Of a stretch of 38,166 nt of DNA, positions 25,945 to 35,471 are shown piece after piece. The notes beneath the pieces were generated by a model that worked only from the letters and a program-made list of their open reading frames with translations, did no database searches and was not told where the DNA came from. Source of the stretch: Candidatus Heritagella gallinarum (GTDB taxonomy: Bacteria; Bacillota; Clostridia; Oscillospirales; Acutalibacteraceae). Position 1 is the stretch's first letter. Each line of letters starts with the position of its first letter. The stretch lies in assembly GCA_904394685.1 (NCBI GenBank), contig CAJFNK010000079.1, positions 1-38,166 of the forward strand. The letters are read 5' to 3'. Position numbers and translations under genes: made by a program.

Positions 25945-27093
25945 TTATAACATGGTATGGTAAAGCGCTTCGGCGGCTCGTGCCTGATTTTGTGGTGTCA
26001 GGGTGCGAACGGTTCCGCTAACCAGCCGGGTGAGTGCTTCTTTGCCCGGACCTGTAAGCTTAGAGAACTTTTTGACCAGTTCAAACAGATCCCGATAGGA
26101 ATCCCACAAAAATCCGTTTTTGCCGCTGTCTACGATCTGGGCGGTACCACTCTGTGCCTGCACCAAAATGGGGGTGCCGCAGGCAGCCGCTTCAATGGCC
26201 TCCAGCTGAAACCGTTCCGAGCGGGAGCAGAGGATAAAACAGCTGCTCAGCTGGAAACAGGCCGCTTTTTCTTCACGGGAAAGCCGTCCGGTGAGCGAGG
26301 CCCGTTTGGAAAGCCCAAGGGTGTGCAGCATCGAGAGCAGCTCGTCCGACTGATTCCCGTGGTCGATGATGAGCAGGCGAATCGGGTCAGCGTCAGAAAA
26401 AGCGTGGCTCCATTCTTCCAGAAATGGGAAAAGGGAATCGGCATCTTGGCTGCTGCAAACAACGGTGGTTTTTCCCTGAAGGGAAAAAGACTGGCTCAGG
26501 CTGCGCTTGAGGGAGCTGTCTCCCGCACTATGGTTAAAAATCTCTGTATCAATAGCCGAAGGGAAAACAGGCTGGTTTACCCGATATCCCAGCTGCTTTA
26601 CAGCCTGCGTCATGGCATGGGAGAGACAGGTGATGTTGACCGCATTTTCGAGAATTGCTTCGGCGGTTTGCAAACGCTTGCGCTTTTTCCAGAACATGGC
26701 GCCCGGCAGGGAGCCGCCCCCTTTTTTTAATTCCTCGATGGAATGGACAGTGAGCAGGGCAGGAATTTGCTGTTCCTGTGAAAAATGCAGCGCAAAAGCC
26801 CCTGTTTCCGAAAGGCTGTGTATATGAATCAGATCCGGCTGGAACGCCAGCAATTTTTCTTCCATCTGGCGCATTCCTTTTCGGGAAAGCTGCACGCCCG
26901 CCTCGTTGGGATAGGCCTTGCCGGAAAAACGGATCGCCCGCCCTTCTGTTATGGGTTCCCGCAATTCTTCTTCTGGTACCAGTACGATTGCTTTATGTCC
27001 GATACGCCCCAGCCCTTCTGCTAAAATTCCCACATGAGCGGCGGGGTCAATGTCATATGAAAAGAATGAATCCGTAATTAATGCGATTTTCAT
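25945..27093 (-). CDS. GT4-family glycosyltransferase
   Basis: A 382-residue GT-B-fold glycosyltransferase. The N-terminal Rossmann domain starts MKIALITDSFFSYDIDPAAHVGILAEGLGRIGH, with DLIHIHS and ALLTVHS strands. The C-terminal donor domain carries the E-x7-E motif ERFQLEAIEAAACGTPIL (Glu pair near residues 291-300). The architecture resembles glycolipid synthases that glucosylate diacylglycerol in Gram-positives, but the LPxGxD loop typical of the best-known ones is not clear. There is no signal peptide; such enzymes act on the cytoplasmic membrane face. The gene stands alone between its own promoter (27150-27177) and terminator, divergent from hprK. Acceptor and donor cannot be told from sequence. 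Confidence 0.88.
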   Translation of the reverse strand: MKIALITDSFFSYDIDPAAHVGILAEGLGRIGHKAIVLVPEEELREPITEGRAIRFSGKAYPNEAGVQLSRKGMRQMEEKLLAFQPDLIHIHSLSETGAFALHFSQEQQIPALLTVHSIEELKKGGGSLPGAMFWKKRKRLQTAEAILENAVNITCLSHAMTQAVKQLGYRVNQPVFPSAIDTEIFNHSAGDSSLKRSLSQSFSLQGKTTVVCSSQDADSLFPFLEEWSHAFSDADPIRLLIIDHGNQSDELLSMLHTLGLSKRASLTGRLSREEKAACFQLSSCFILCSRSERFQLEAIEAAACGTPILVQAQSGTAQIVDSGKNGFLWDSYRDLFELVKKFSKLTGPGKEALTRLVSGTVRTLTPQNQARAAEALYHTML

Positions 27094-27149
27094 GGAAAAC
27101 CCTCCGGTTACCGGGCAGCCGGCTGCTGCCCATAGCTGATATTGACCAT

Positions 27150-27177
27150 ATTATACCATACTTGCCAATGGCTTCAA
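27150..27177 (-). promoter_or_regulatory. Promoter of the GT4 gene
   Basis: Minus strand TTGAAG (27177-27172, 4/6), 16-base spacer, TATAAT (27155-27150, 6/6), about 55 bases before the start codon. Confidence 0.65.
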
Positions 27178-27231
27178 CAGATTTTTTGCTGCGGGAAAAA
27201 CAATTCTCTTTTATCTTGCCTGATAATGCGA

Positions 27232-27237
27232 TATAAT
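27232..27237 (+). promoter_or_regulatory. Probable -10 of the hprK operon promoter
   Basis: TATAAT (6/6) with no good -35 at 16-18 bases (best is TTTTAT near 27209), 78 bases before the hprK ATG. The leader holds a short imperfect hairpin (GTCCCG...CGGGGC, 27259-27281) with no T-run. The position makes it the best candidate for the start of the hprK-to-dnaE transcript. Confidence 0.45.
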
Positions 27238-27314
27238 AAAAATAAACAGGAAATCCACGTCCCGTAATTCTCAGCCGGGGCGAAGAAATATCACCAGAGG
27301 AAGGACGATGAACG

Positions 27315-28280
27315 ATGGTCGCAACATTTACCGTACCCCTTTCAAAAGTTATGAAGGAGCTGGCACTGGAAACCGTCTATCTCCCAAAAAGTGCAGATGA
27401 GATCCTGATTTCCTCACGGGACGTAAACCGCCCTGGCCTGGAGCTGAATGGATTTTATGATTATTATGACAAAAACCGGATTTTGATTTTTGGCAACGCC
27501 GAAACCGCTCTGTTGGCTTCTTTCAGCCAGGAAAAGCGGCGTGCCGTGCTGGACGCCCTCTTTTCCCGCAATCCTCCCGCTGTGATTGTGGCCCGGAACA
27601 TCACTCCGGCGCCGGAAATGGTGGATTCCGCCCGTGACAATGGAGTGGCGCTGCTCAAAACGATGGACACCACCTCCAATCTGGTAGCGGCGCTGGTGGC
27701 CTATATGAACACCGAGCTGGCTCCCCGCATCACCCGCCACGGCGTGCTGGTAGAAGTATACGGTGAGGGAATCCTGCTGGTGGGCGACAGCGGTGTTGGT
27801 AAGAGCGAAACGGCCATCGAGCTGATTAAGCGTGGCCACCGTCTGATTGCCGATGACGCTGTGGAGATTCGCCGTGTTTCCAACAAGACGCTGGTAGGCT
27901 CTGCGCCGGAAAATATCCGCCACTTTATCGAGCTGCGTGGTATCGGGATTATCAATGCCCGCCGTATTTTCGGTATGGGCGCTGTTAAGATCAGCGAAAA
28001 AATCGATATGGTTATCAATCTGGAAATCTGGGATAATACCAAAGTGTATGACCGGATGGGAATTGACAGCGAATACACTGAGATTTTGGGCAACCGTGTG
28101 CCAGTGCTGACCATCCCTGTGAAGCCCGGACGAAATCTTGCCATAATCATTGAAGTAGCCGCCATGAACAACCGTCAGAAGAAGATGGGCTATAATGCCG
28201 CACAGGAGCTGCTGGCCAGCTTGGGCATGGATGTTTCTTCCATGACGGAAACTGAAACCAAAAAGGAACTGGATATTTAA
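27315..28280 (+). CDS. hprK: HPr kinase/phosphorylase
   Basis: The bifunctional enzyme that phosphorylates HPr of the phosphotransferase system on Ser46 with ATP and reverses it, which is the sensor of carbon catabolite control in Firmicutes. At 321 residues it has normal length. The N-terminal domain (about 1-130) is followed by the Walker A GDSGVGKS at residues 157-164 and the capping motif RLIADDAVEI. The HprK signature ELRGIGIINARRIFGMGAV lies near residues 205-223. ATG 27315 has GAGGAAGG about 9 bases upstream. It heads a run of plus-strand genes to dnaE. With the cre site before pfkA, it supports a working CcpA/HPr-Ser-P system in this organism. Confidence 0.97.
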   Translation: MVATFTVPLSKVMKELALETVYLPKSADEILISSRDVNRPGLELNGFYDYYDKNRILIFGNAETALLASFSQEKRRAVLDALFSRNPPAVIVARNITPAPEMVDSARDNGVALLKTMDTTSNLVAALVAYMNTELAPRITRHGVLVEVYGEGILLVGDSGVGKSETAIELIKRGHRLIADDAVEIRRVSNKTLVGSAPENIRHFIELRGIGIINARRIFGMGAVKISEKIDMVINLEIWDNTKVYDRMGIDSEYTEILGNRVPVLTIPVKPGRNLAIIIEVAAMNNRQKKMGYNAAQELLASLGMDVSSMTETETKKELDI

Positions 28281-28402
28281 AAGCAGGAATTTGCCTGTTT
28301 TGAAGCATTTTTGCCGCCCTAGTGAGAACCCATGATTTTATCGAATGCGGCATATAGATGAAAAAACACAGTATTAGCAAAGACGGAAAAGGAGCTGACG
28401 CC

Positions 28403-29137
28403 ATGAAGCTGATTGCAGACACCCACACCCACTCCATTGCTTCTACCCACGCATACAGTACGATTCAGGAAATGGTGCATGCGGCAGCAGAAAAGAACCT
28501 GTTTGCCATCGGCATCACCGACCACGGATACAGTATGCCCGGCGGGCCGGGTGCCTGGTATTTTGGAAACCTGAATGCTGTCCCGCAAACGATGGAAGGG
28601 GTTCTGGTTCTTCGGGGTGCTGAGGCGAATGTGGTGGATTATAAAGGTAATCTCGATATCCCGGAGGGGGATTTAAAACAGCTGGATTGGGTGGTAGCTT
28701 CGATTCACAGCTGCTGCATGCCCGAAACCATAACCCCAACCCGCAGGCTGTGTACGCAGCTTTGGATGGAGATTGCTCATAACCCGTATGTCAATGTGAT
28801 CGGGCACAGCGGCAGCCCCGAATATGCATATGACTACGAAACGGTTATCCCTGAATTTGGCAAAAACGGCAAGCTGGTAGAGATCAATTCCCATTCCTTT
28901 GAGGTGCGGGCTTCCTATATCCCCAATTGTCTGGAAATCGCCAGAACCTGCATGAAATACCGGGTGCCGGTCATCATCAATTCTGATGCCCATTTTTCAG
29001 CTTCTATTTTGGATTGCAGCGCCGCTATCACCATGCTGGAAGAAATCGGGTTTCCCGAAGAACTGGTGGTAAATGCTTCTCAGGAACGCTTTCGTTCCTA
29101 TCTGGAAAAACATACCCATATATTCCGGGAGAAATGA
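28403..29137 (+). CDS. PHP-domain phosphatase/phosphoesterase (YcdX-like)
   Basis: A 244-residue stand-alone PHP-superfamily metal hydrolase. Metal-binding motifs in order: DTHTHSIAS (residues 6-14), GITDHG near residue 45, SIHSC near residue 103, VIGHSGSPEY near residue 133, and NSDAHF near residue 195, consistent with the trinuclear zinc site of the YcdX group. ATG 28403 is 8 bases after AAAAGGAG. It sits between hprK and murB with the murB region immediately after it. The true substrate of this group is poorly defined (histidinol-phosphate-like or nucleotide phosphoesters). A 120-base gap separates it from hprK and holds only a weak hairpin. Confidence 0.9.
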   Translation: MKLIADTHTHSIASTHAYSTIQEMVHAAAEKNLFAIGITDHGYSMPGGPGAWYFGNLNAVPQTMEGVLVLRGAEANVVDYKGNLDIPEGDLKQLDWVVASIHSCCMPETITPTRRLCTQLWMEIAHNPYVNVIGHSGSPEYAYDYETVIPEFGKNGKLVEINSHSFEVRASYIPNCLEIARTCMKYRVPVIINSDAHFSASILDCSAAITMLEEIGFPEELVVNASQERFRSYLEKHTHIFREK

Positions 29138-29169
29138 CCCGGCAACAGCAGAAGAAAGGCAGTGATGAA

Positions 29170-30081
29170 GTGAACAAACTGGAACGGATTGCAGAGCAGG
29201 CACAGGCGCTGGGGTGCCGCTGCCTGCGGGAGGAACCTATGTCCCGGCACACTACATTTAAAATCGGAGGCCCGGCTGACCTGCTGGTGATGGCAGAAAC
29301 GCAAAAGCAGCTTTCGGCTCTGCTCCGCCTGTGCCGTGAATCGGAAGTCCCGGTTTCCATTCTGGGGAACGGCTCCAATCTGCTGGTGTCCGATCGGGGA
29401 ATCCGGGGCGTGGTGATTACGCTCGGAGGGGAGTTTTCCAAAATCACGCTGGAAGGAGAAACCGGGATCTGCTGCGGCGCAGGCGTGCCGCTGGCTTCGG
29501 TTTGCAGCTTTGCCAGAGAACACAGCCTGACCGGGCTGGAATTTGCCTGGGGGATTCCCGGCAGTGCCGGCGGCGCTGCCTATATGAATGCCGGCGCTTA
29601 TGGCGGGGAAATGAAGGATGTGCTGTGTTCCTGTGACCATATGACTTCTGATGGGGAATTGTCCAGCTTTTCGGGCGATGAGCTGGAACTTTCCTATCGC
29701 CACAGCGCCTATTCCGACAGCAAAGAAGTGATCCTGTTTTTGCATCTCAAGCTGCAAAAGGGCAGTCAGGCTGAGATTTCGGCAAAGATGGAGGAACTGA
29801 TGCGCCGCCGCAAAGAAAAGCAGCCCTATGATATGCCCAGCGCCGGAAGTGTATTCAAGCGCCCAGTGGGCTATTTCGCCGGCGGCCTAATCGAGCAGTG
29901 CGGATTAAAAGGGTGCAGCGTAGGCGGCGCTCAGGTGAGCCCAAAACATGCGGGGTTTATTGTGAATACCGGCGGCGCCACCTGCCAGGATGTACAGCAG
30001 CTGATTGAGAAAATCCAGCAGACTGTTTTGCGGGAAACCGGCGTACAGCTGGAATGTGAGGTCCGTGCCTGCGGCGAATAA
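29170..30081 (+). CDS. murB: UDP-N-acetylenolpyruvoylglucosamine reductase
   Basis: FAD-dependent enzyme of the second committed step of peptidoglycan precursor synthesis, reducing UDP-GlcNAc-enolpyruvate to UDP-MurNAc with NADPH. Visible features: RHTTFKIGGPADLL, the FAD-binding GNGSNLLVSDRGIRG, GIPGSAGGAAYMNAGAYGGE, and the catalytic Ser region SAGSVFKRPVGYFAGGLIEQ, with the final Glu in LECEVRACGE. The chosen GTG at 29170 gives 303 residues, as usual for the type II enzyme, with AAAGG 10 bases upstream. An in-frame ATG at 29134 overlapping the PHP stop would add 12 residues and has a poorer site. It belongs to the hprK-to-dnaE run. Confidence 0.95.
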   Translation: MNKLERIAEQAQALGCRCLREEPMSRHTTFKIGGPADLLVMAETQKQLSALLRLCRESEVPVSILGNGSNLLVSDRGIRGVVITLGGEFSKITLEGETGICCGAGVPLASVCSFAREHSLTGLEFAWGIPGSAGGAAYMNAGAYGGEMKDVLCSCDHMTSDGELSSFSGDELELSYRHSAYSDSKEVILFLHLKLQKGSQAEISAKMEELMRRRKEKQPYDMPSAGSVFKRPVGYFAGGLIEQCGLKGCSVGGAQVSPKHAGFIVNTGGATCQDVQQLIEKIQQTVLRETGVQLECEVRACGE

Positions 30082-30120
30082 ACAGGCAGCAGGAAAACAG
30101 GAAAGGACAGGGGACAGGAA

Positions 30121-30981
30121 ATGGAATTTGTGATTGTGACAGGCTTATCCGGAGCCGGAAAAACGAGAGCGATGCATGCGATGGAGGATATCGGATTTTT
30201 CTGTGTGGATAATCTTCCCGCAAAGCTGATTCCGACCTTTTATGAGCTTTGCCGTTCTTCCAGAGAGGGCAGGCAGAAGGTCGTGGTAGTCACGGATGTC
30301 CGTGGCGGCGAGATGTTTGCTTCTTTGTTTGACGTGCTGGACGAGATGCGGGAAAACCAGATGGCTTATAAGATTCTGTTTCTCGATGCCAAGGATTCTA
30401 TTCTTGTTAACCGCTATCAGGAAAACCGCCGCCGTCACCCGCTGGCAGAAGCCTATCAGGGGTCGGTAGAGCAAGCGGTGCGATTGGAGCGGGAGATGCT
30501 CAAGCCGGTGCGGGAGCGTGCGGATTATATTATTGATACGTCGTTCCTTTCTCCCGCCCAGCTGAAAAGCCGGATTTCCAACCTGTTTTTGGAGGATTCC
30601 AGCGATGCGATGATGGTACACTGCGTCAGCTTTGGTTTTAAATACGGGATTCCTTCGGAGTCCGATCTGGTTTTTGACGTGCGTTGTTTGCCAAATCCTT
30701 ATTATATTGAAGAACTGCGCCCCCAAACCGGGCTGGATGCCCCGGTGCGGGACTATGTGATGAAATGGGAACAGACACAGGGATTTATCCGCCGCTGTGT
30801 CGATCTGGTGGATTATATGATCCCGCTGTATTGTGCAGAGGGGAAAAGCCAGCTGGTAATTGCTGTGGGCTGCACCGGGGGGCATCACCGTTCGGTGGCG
30901 TTGGCACAGTATTTGTGCGATCATCTGGTCAATACCGGCAAGCGGGCCAGCGTGAATCATCGAGATATCCGAAAGCAATAA
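30121..30981 (+). CDS. rapZ: RNase adapter / nucleotide-binding protein RapZ (YvcJ)
   Basis: A 286-residue P-loop protein with Walker A GLSGAGKT at residues 8-15 and the RapZ motifs DVRCLPNPYY and VAVGCTGGHHRSVALAQYL-type GCTGGHHRSV near the C-terminus. In enterobacteria RapZ senses glucosamine-6-phosphate and directs RNase E to a small RNA; in Bacillus the homologue YvcJ binds and hydrolyses nucleotides and affects competence. It lies 39 bases after murB and 12 bases before whiA, in the gene order usual in Clostridia (normally rapZ-yvcK-whiA in Bacillus; the YvcK gene is absent here). The position next to murB suits a link to amino-sugar supply. Confidence 0.96.
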   Translation: MEFVIVTGLSGAGKTRAMHAMEDIGFFCVDNLPAKLIPTFYELCRSSREGRQKVVVVTDVRGGEMFASLFDVLDEMRENQMAYKILFLDAKDSILVNRYQENRRRHPLAEAYQGSVEQAVRLEREMLKPVRERADYIIDTSFLSPAQLKSRISNLFLEDSSDAMMVHCVSFGFKYGIPSESDLVFDVRCLPNPYYIEELRPQTGLDAPVRDYVMKWEQTQGFIRRCVDLVDYMIPLYCAEGKSQLVIAVGCTGGHHRSVALAQYLCDHLVNTGKRASVNHRDIRKQ

Positions 30982-30993
30982 GGGGAGTCGGAC

Positions 30994-31899
30994 ATGTCGT
31001 TTGCATCTGATACCAAGAATGAAATCAGCAAGTCGGAGCTGTCTGCGGATTGCTGTAAAAAGGCAGAAGCCTATGGGCTTTTGCTGTTTACCCGCCTGTT
31101 TTCACTTCAGGAGGGCAATGCTGTGACCGAAAATGGTGCAGTTGCCCGTTTGATGGCCGAAAAAGCGGCAGAAGCGGCTGGCGTGTTTGTGGAAACGAGC
31201 GTTTCAGTCAGCCGGAAAGGGGGAGGGGTCCATACCCTCACCATTCCCGGCGAGAACCAGCGCCAGCGGCTGCTGGAAGCTTTTGGACATAGTGGGCGTG
31301 AACTGAATCTGCGAATCAATCGGGCAAATCTGGAAAATGATTGTTGCATCGGCGGGTTTGTGCGGGGGGCGTTCCTCTCCTGCGGAACAGTGACAGACCC
31401 GCAAAAGGATTATCATCTGGAATTTTCAGTAGCCCATCGCCGCCTGGCACAGGATCTTGTCACCCTGCTGGAAGAAATCGAGGGGCTTCGGATTCAGCCT
31501 TCGGTTACCCGGCGCAAGGGCAGCTATGTGGTGTATATCAAAGGAAGTGAGCAGATTGCCGATCTGCTCACATTTATGGGGGCGCCCAGCGCTTCTATGG
31601 CGTTGATGCAGGCCAAAATGGTAAAAGAGGTTCGAAATTATGTGAACCGAACAACCAACTTTGAAACCGCCAATATCGATAAAACCGCCTCTGCATCGGC
31701 ACGTCAGGTTGCGGCGATTCACCGGCTGGAAGAAACGGTTGGGCTGGAGCAGCTTCCGGAGGACTTGCGGGAGATGGCGTATTTGCGTCTGCAAAACCCG
31801 GACATGAGCCTGCGGGAGCTGGGAGAAGCCCTCTCTATCAGCCGCTCAGGCGCCAACCATCGGATTCAGCGGCTGATGGAACTGGCAAAAACAGAGTAA
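30994..31899 (+). CDS. whiA: DNA-binding protein WhiA
   Basis: A 301-residue WhiA protein: an N-terminal degenerate LAGLIDADG homing-endonuclease-like domain (from SFASDTKNEISKSEL to about residue 200, with CCIGGFVRGAFLSCGTV) and a C-terminal helix-turn-helix (about residues 225-300, DMSLRELGEALSISRSGANHRIQRL). In Actinobacteria it is a sporulation regulator; in Firmicutes it affects cell division and chromosome segregation. ATG 30994 has GGGGAG upstream. It is 12 bases from rapZ and 25 bases from dnaE, so it is in the same transcript. Confidence 0.96.
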   Translation: MSFASDTKNEISKSELSADCCKKAEAYGLLLFTRLFSLQEGNAVTENGAVARLMAEKAAEAAGVFVETSVSVSRKGGGVHTLTIPGENQRQRLLEAFGHSGRELNLRINRANLENDCCIGGFVRGAFLSCGTVTDPQKDYHLEFSVAHRRLAQDLVTLLEEIEGLRIQPSVTRRKGSYVVYIKGSEQIADLLTFMGAPSASMALMQAKMVKEVRNYVNRTTNFETANIDKTASASARQVAAIHRLEETVGLEQLPEDLREMAYLRLQNPDMSLRELGEALSISRSGANHRIQRLMELAKTE

Positions 31900-31924
31900 A
31901 ACAACTCGAAAGGAAGTGGTCCCG

Positions 31925-34900
31925 GTGGCCTTTGCCCATCTGCATGTTCATACCGAATACAGCCTGCTGGACGGCGCCTGCCGCATCGAAAAGCTGCTGG
32001 ATCAGGTGCAGGCGCTGGGACAGGACAGCATTGCCATCACCGACCACGGCGTCATGTATGGGGCCGTGGATTTTTATAAGGCGGCCAAAAAGCGTGGGAT
32101 TCATCCCGTGATTGGCTGTGAGGTCTATGTGGCCAAACGCACCCGGTTTGATAAAGTCCACGAGCTGGACAGCGAAAACCGCCACCTGGTGTTGTTGTGC
32201 GAAAATCAGCAGGGCTATCAGAACCTCATCGCCATGGTTTCTCAGTCGTGGACAGAGGGGTTTTACAGCAAGCCACGGGTGGACTATGAGCTGTTGGAGC
32301 AGTATCATGAGGGGCTGATTGCGCTTTCGGCCTGCCTGGCGGGGGAAATTCCCCGTGCGCTCTCCCGGCGTGATTATGAAGGCGCACGGGAAGCTGCGCT
32401 GCGCTATCAGCAGATTTTTGGAGAAGGGAACTTCTATCTGGAGCTGCAAAACCACGGGCTGGCAGAACAGCAGGCGGTAAATCCACAGATCATTCGCCTG
32501 TCCCGTGAAACCGGTATCCCGCTGGTGGTGACAAACGACTGCCACTATATCCAGAAAGAGGACAGCCAAATGCACAAGATTCTTTTGTGCATCCAGACCA
32601 ACCATACCATCGAAGACCCGGATTCCATGGAATTTGGCTCAGAGGAGTTCTATGTCAAGTCTGAGGAAGAAATGCGCTCGCTTTTTCCGGAGCTGCCCGA
32701 AGCCGCCGACCAGACGGAACGCATTGCCAAGCGCTGTCAGGTGGAGTTTGAATTTGGAAAGACCAAGCTCCCCCGGTTCGATACCCCCAACGGGCAGGAA
32801 AATACCGCATACTTCCGGGAACAGTGCTACGCCGGATTGTCTCATCATTATGGGCAGAATGGCCAGAACCCGCCGGAGGAAGTGCGCCGCCGACTTGATT
32901 ATGAGCTGGACATGATTGAAAAGATGGGGTATGTCAATTATTATCTGATTGTCCATGATTTTGTGCGGTATGCAAAATCTGTGGGGATTCCTGTGGGGCC
33001 GGGCAGAGGCTCCGGCGCAGGCAGCCTCGCCGCCTATTGTATCGGGATTACCGGAATCGACCCCATCCGGTACGATTTGCTGTTTGAACGTTTTCTCAAC
33101 CCGGAGCGGGTGAGTATGCCCGACTTTGATATCGATTTCAGCGACGAGCGCCGCCAGGAGATCATCGACTATGTGATTCGGAAATATGGCTCCGACCATG
33201 TGGCGCAGATCGTCACCTTTGGTACCATGGCGGCACGGGGCGCTATCCGTGATGTGGGGCGGGCGATGGCCGTTCCGTATGCAGTGACGGACATTGTGGC
33301 GAAAATGGTTCCCATGGAGCTGAATATGACGTTAGACCGTGCGCTGGAGCTTTCTTCCGACCTTAAAAACCGGTATGATACCGACCCGCAGGTTCATGCG
33401 CTTCTCGATATGGCACGGAAAATCGAAGGGATGCCCCGCCACACCTCTACCCATGCGGCGGGCGTGGTCATCACCGACCGCCCTGTGAGCGAATATGTGC
33501 CGCTGGCGAAAAATGACGAGTCTGTTGTGACCCAGTTTACCATGACGACACTGGAAGAACTGGGGCTTTTAAAGATGGATTTTCTGGGTCTGCGGAACCT
33601 TTCGGTAATCGACAACACCGTAAAAATGGTGGCACGCAACAAGCCCGGCTTTACTATCGAAACGATTCCCATGGATGACCCGGAGGTGTTCCGGCTTTTT
33701 TCTGCCGGACACACCGAAGGAGTGTTCCAGTTTGAGTCGGCGGGCATCAAGCGGGTGATTATGAACCTGAAGCCGGAATATCTGGAAGACCTGATCGCCG
33801 TGACCTCGCTGTACCGTCCCGGCCCCATGAAATTTATTTCCATGTATGTGGAAAACCGCCATCATCCCGAAAAAGTTACCTATCGCCATCCACGGCTGGC
33901 AAAAATCCTGAACGTAACCTATGGCTGTATTGTCTATCAGGAACAGGTCATGCAGATTTTCCGGGAGCTGGCAGGATATTCGCTGGGACGAGCCGATGTG
34001 GTGCGCCGTGCCATGTCTAAGAAAAAAGCGGATGTGATGGAGCGGGAGAGGCAGATTTTCATCCACGGCCTGCAGCGGGACGACGGGAGCTGGGAAGTGG
34101 AGGGCTGTGTCAATCGTGGCATCCCAGAGGATACGGCGGAGGAAATTTTCCGGGAGATGGAGAGCTTTGCTTCGTATGCCTTTAATAAATCCCATGCGGC
34201 GGCCTATGCCACAGTTGCCTATCAGACGGCTTGGCTGAAATGCCATTATCCCAGGGAGTATCTGGCGTGCCTGCTTACCAGCGTGCTGGATTCTTCCGAG
34301 AAGGTAGCGGAGTATATGGCTGAGTGCAGCCGTCTGCAAATCCGGGTGCTGCCGCCCCATGTCAATGAGAGCCGCCGTGGCTTTACCGTGGCGGGAGAAA
34401 ATATTCGGTTTGGGCTGCTGGCTGTAAAAAATCTGGGGCGTGGATTTTTGCAGTCGCTGGTGCAAGAGCGGGAAAAAAACGGCGCTTTTGAGTCCTTTTT
34501 TGATTTTTGCAAGCGGATGTATCCTTCTGAGATGAACCGTCGGGCGCTGGAAAGCCTGATAAAATGCGGCGCTTTGGATCATCTGGGAAACAACCGGCGG
34601 GAAATGCTGGTGTCGGTGAATAGTGTGATGGAGTTTTTGGACGCCGACAAGCGCCGCAATCTCGATGGCCAGCTGGGATTTTTTGACTCGCCCGAAACAG
34701 GAAGCGCACAGCAGGCAGAGCTTCCCAGCCTGCCGGATTTTTCGCCTTCGGAAAAGCTCGCTATGGAAAAAGAAGTGACCGGGATGTATCTTTCCGGCCA
34801 CCCGGTTTCGGAATACAGCGCCCTATATCAAAAGCGGGCGGTCATTTCCATGGGGGAAATTCAAAAAGACGCCAAAGAGGAAAATCACCGTTATCACGAT

Positions 34901-35464
34901 GGGGATCGGGTGCGTGTGCTGGGCGTGATACAGTCTGTCAAACAGAAAGCCACCAAAAGCAGCGGCACGATGGCCTTTGTTGTGCTGGAGGACTTGCTGG
35001 GTTCTATGGAATTGCTGGTATTCCCTAACCTATATAGTAGGTATCATACGCTTTTAAAAGAAGGCGATATTGTTCTGGCCGAGGGCAGGCTGAGCCTGAC
35101 AGAAGAAAAGGATACCAAGCTGGTCTGCGATGCCGTCTATCCGCCGCCGTCATCCGGCATGAATCTGGATGTTCCGGCAACTTCACCTGTTCGGACAGCT
35201 TCTGTCCCGGCGGTTGCCCAAAAGAAAAAGACTTCTTCTCGTCCGGGATTATATTTGCGGGTTCCGGGCAAAGACAGTCCTCTCTATCGCAAAGCCATAC
35301 AATATATTGAAATTTTTGATGGCCCCACCGATTTGTATATTTTTTTAGAAGATACGGGAAAACTGGTAAAGGCACCACCCTCTTTGCGTTTGGATGCCAA
35401 CCCGGTATTAGTTCGAGAGTTAAAAAAACTGCTTGGGGAAAAGTCTGTGGCTTTGGTAAAGTAG
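31925..35464 (+). CDS. dnaE: DNA polymerase III subunit alpha (DnaE type)
   Basis: A 1,179-residue replicative C-family polymerase. Order of domains: an N-terminal PHP domain beginning HLHVHTEYSLLDG with the ITDHG motif; the palm with GPGRGSGAGSLAAYCIGI and the catalytic PDFDIDF at about residues 399-405; fingers and the FNKSHAAAYA motif; a tandem helix-hairpin-helix region; and an OB-fold domain near the C-terminus (RVRVLGVIQSVKQK). GTG 31925 is taken as start because it begins directly before the PHP motif and lies 9 bases after GAAAGGAAG; a GTG three codons earlier overlaps that site. It ends with TAG, which shows that UAG is a normal stop in this genome. Gram-positives usually also have PolC for leading-strand synthesis. 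Confidence 0.97.
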   Translation: MAFAHLHVHTEYSLLDGACRIEKLLDQVQALGQDSIAITDHGVMYGAVDFYKAAKKRGIHPVIGCEVYVAKRTRFDKVHELDSENRHLVLLCENQQGYQNLIAMVSQSWTEGFYSKPRVDYELLEQYHEGLIALSACLAGEIPRALSRRDYEGAREAALRYQQIFGEGNFYLELQNHGLAEQQAVNPQIIRLSRETGIPLVVTNDCHYIQKEDSQMHKILLCIQTNHTIEDPDSMEFGSEEFYVKSEEEMRSLFPELPEAADQTERIAKRCQVEFEFGKTKLPRFDTPNGQENTAYFREQCYAGLSHHYGQNGQNPPEEVRRRLDYELDMIEKMGYVNYYLIVHDFVRYAKSVGIPVGPGRGSGAGSLAAYCIGITGIDPIRYDLLFERFLNPERVSMPDFDIDFSDERRQEIIDYVIRKYGSDHVAQIVTFGTMAARGAIRDVGRAMAVPYAVTDIVAKMVPMELNMTLDRALELSSDLKNRYDTDPQVHALLDMARKIEGMPRHTSTHAAGVVITDRPVSEYVPLAKNDESVVTQFTMTTLEELGLLKMDFLGLRNLSVIDNTVKMVARNKPGFTIETIPMDDPEVFRLFSAGHTEGVFQFESAGIKRVIMNLKPEYLEDLIAVTSLYRPGPMKFISMYVENRHHPEKVTYRHPRLAKILNVTYGCIVYQEQVMQIFRELAGYSLGRADVVRRAMSKKKADVMERERQIFIHGLQRDDGSWEVEGCVNRGIPEDTAEEIFREMESFASYAFNKSHAAAYATVAYQTAWLKCHYPREYLACLLTSVLDSSEKVAEYMAECSRLQIRVLPPHVNESRRGFTVAGENIRFGLLAVKNLGRGFLQSLVQEREKNGAFESFFDFCKRMYPSEMNRRALESLIKCGALDHLGNNRREMLVSVNSVMEFLDADKRRNLDGQLGFFDSPETGSAQQAELPSLPDFSPSEKLAMEKEVTGMYLSGHPVSEYSALYQKRAVISMGEIQKDAKEENHRYHDGDRVRVLGVIQSVKQKATKSSGTMAFVVLEDLLGSMELLVFPNLYSRYHTLLKEGDIVLAEGRLSLTEEKDTKLVCDAVYPPPSSGMNLDVPATSPVRTASVPAVAQKKKTSSRPGLYLRVPGKDSPLYRKAIQYIEIFDGPTDLYIFLEDTGKLVKAPPSLRLDANPVLVRELKKLLGEKSVALVK

Positions 35465-35471
35465 AAGAATT

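Noticed and set aside
27238-27314. A riboswitch in the hprK leader
   Set aside because: Only a short imperfect hairpin is seen; no known aptamer motif and no terminator or anti-terminator pair.
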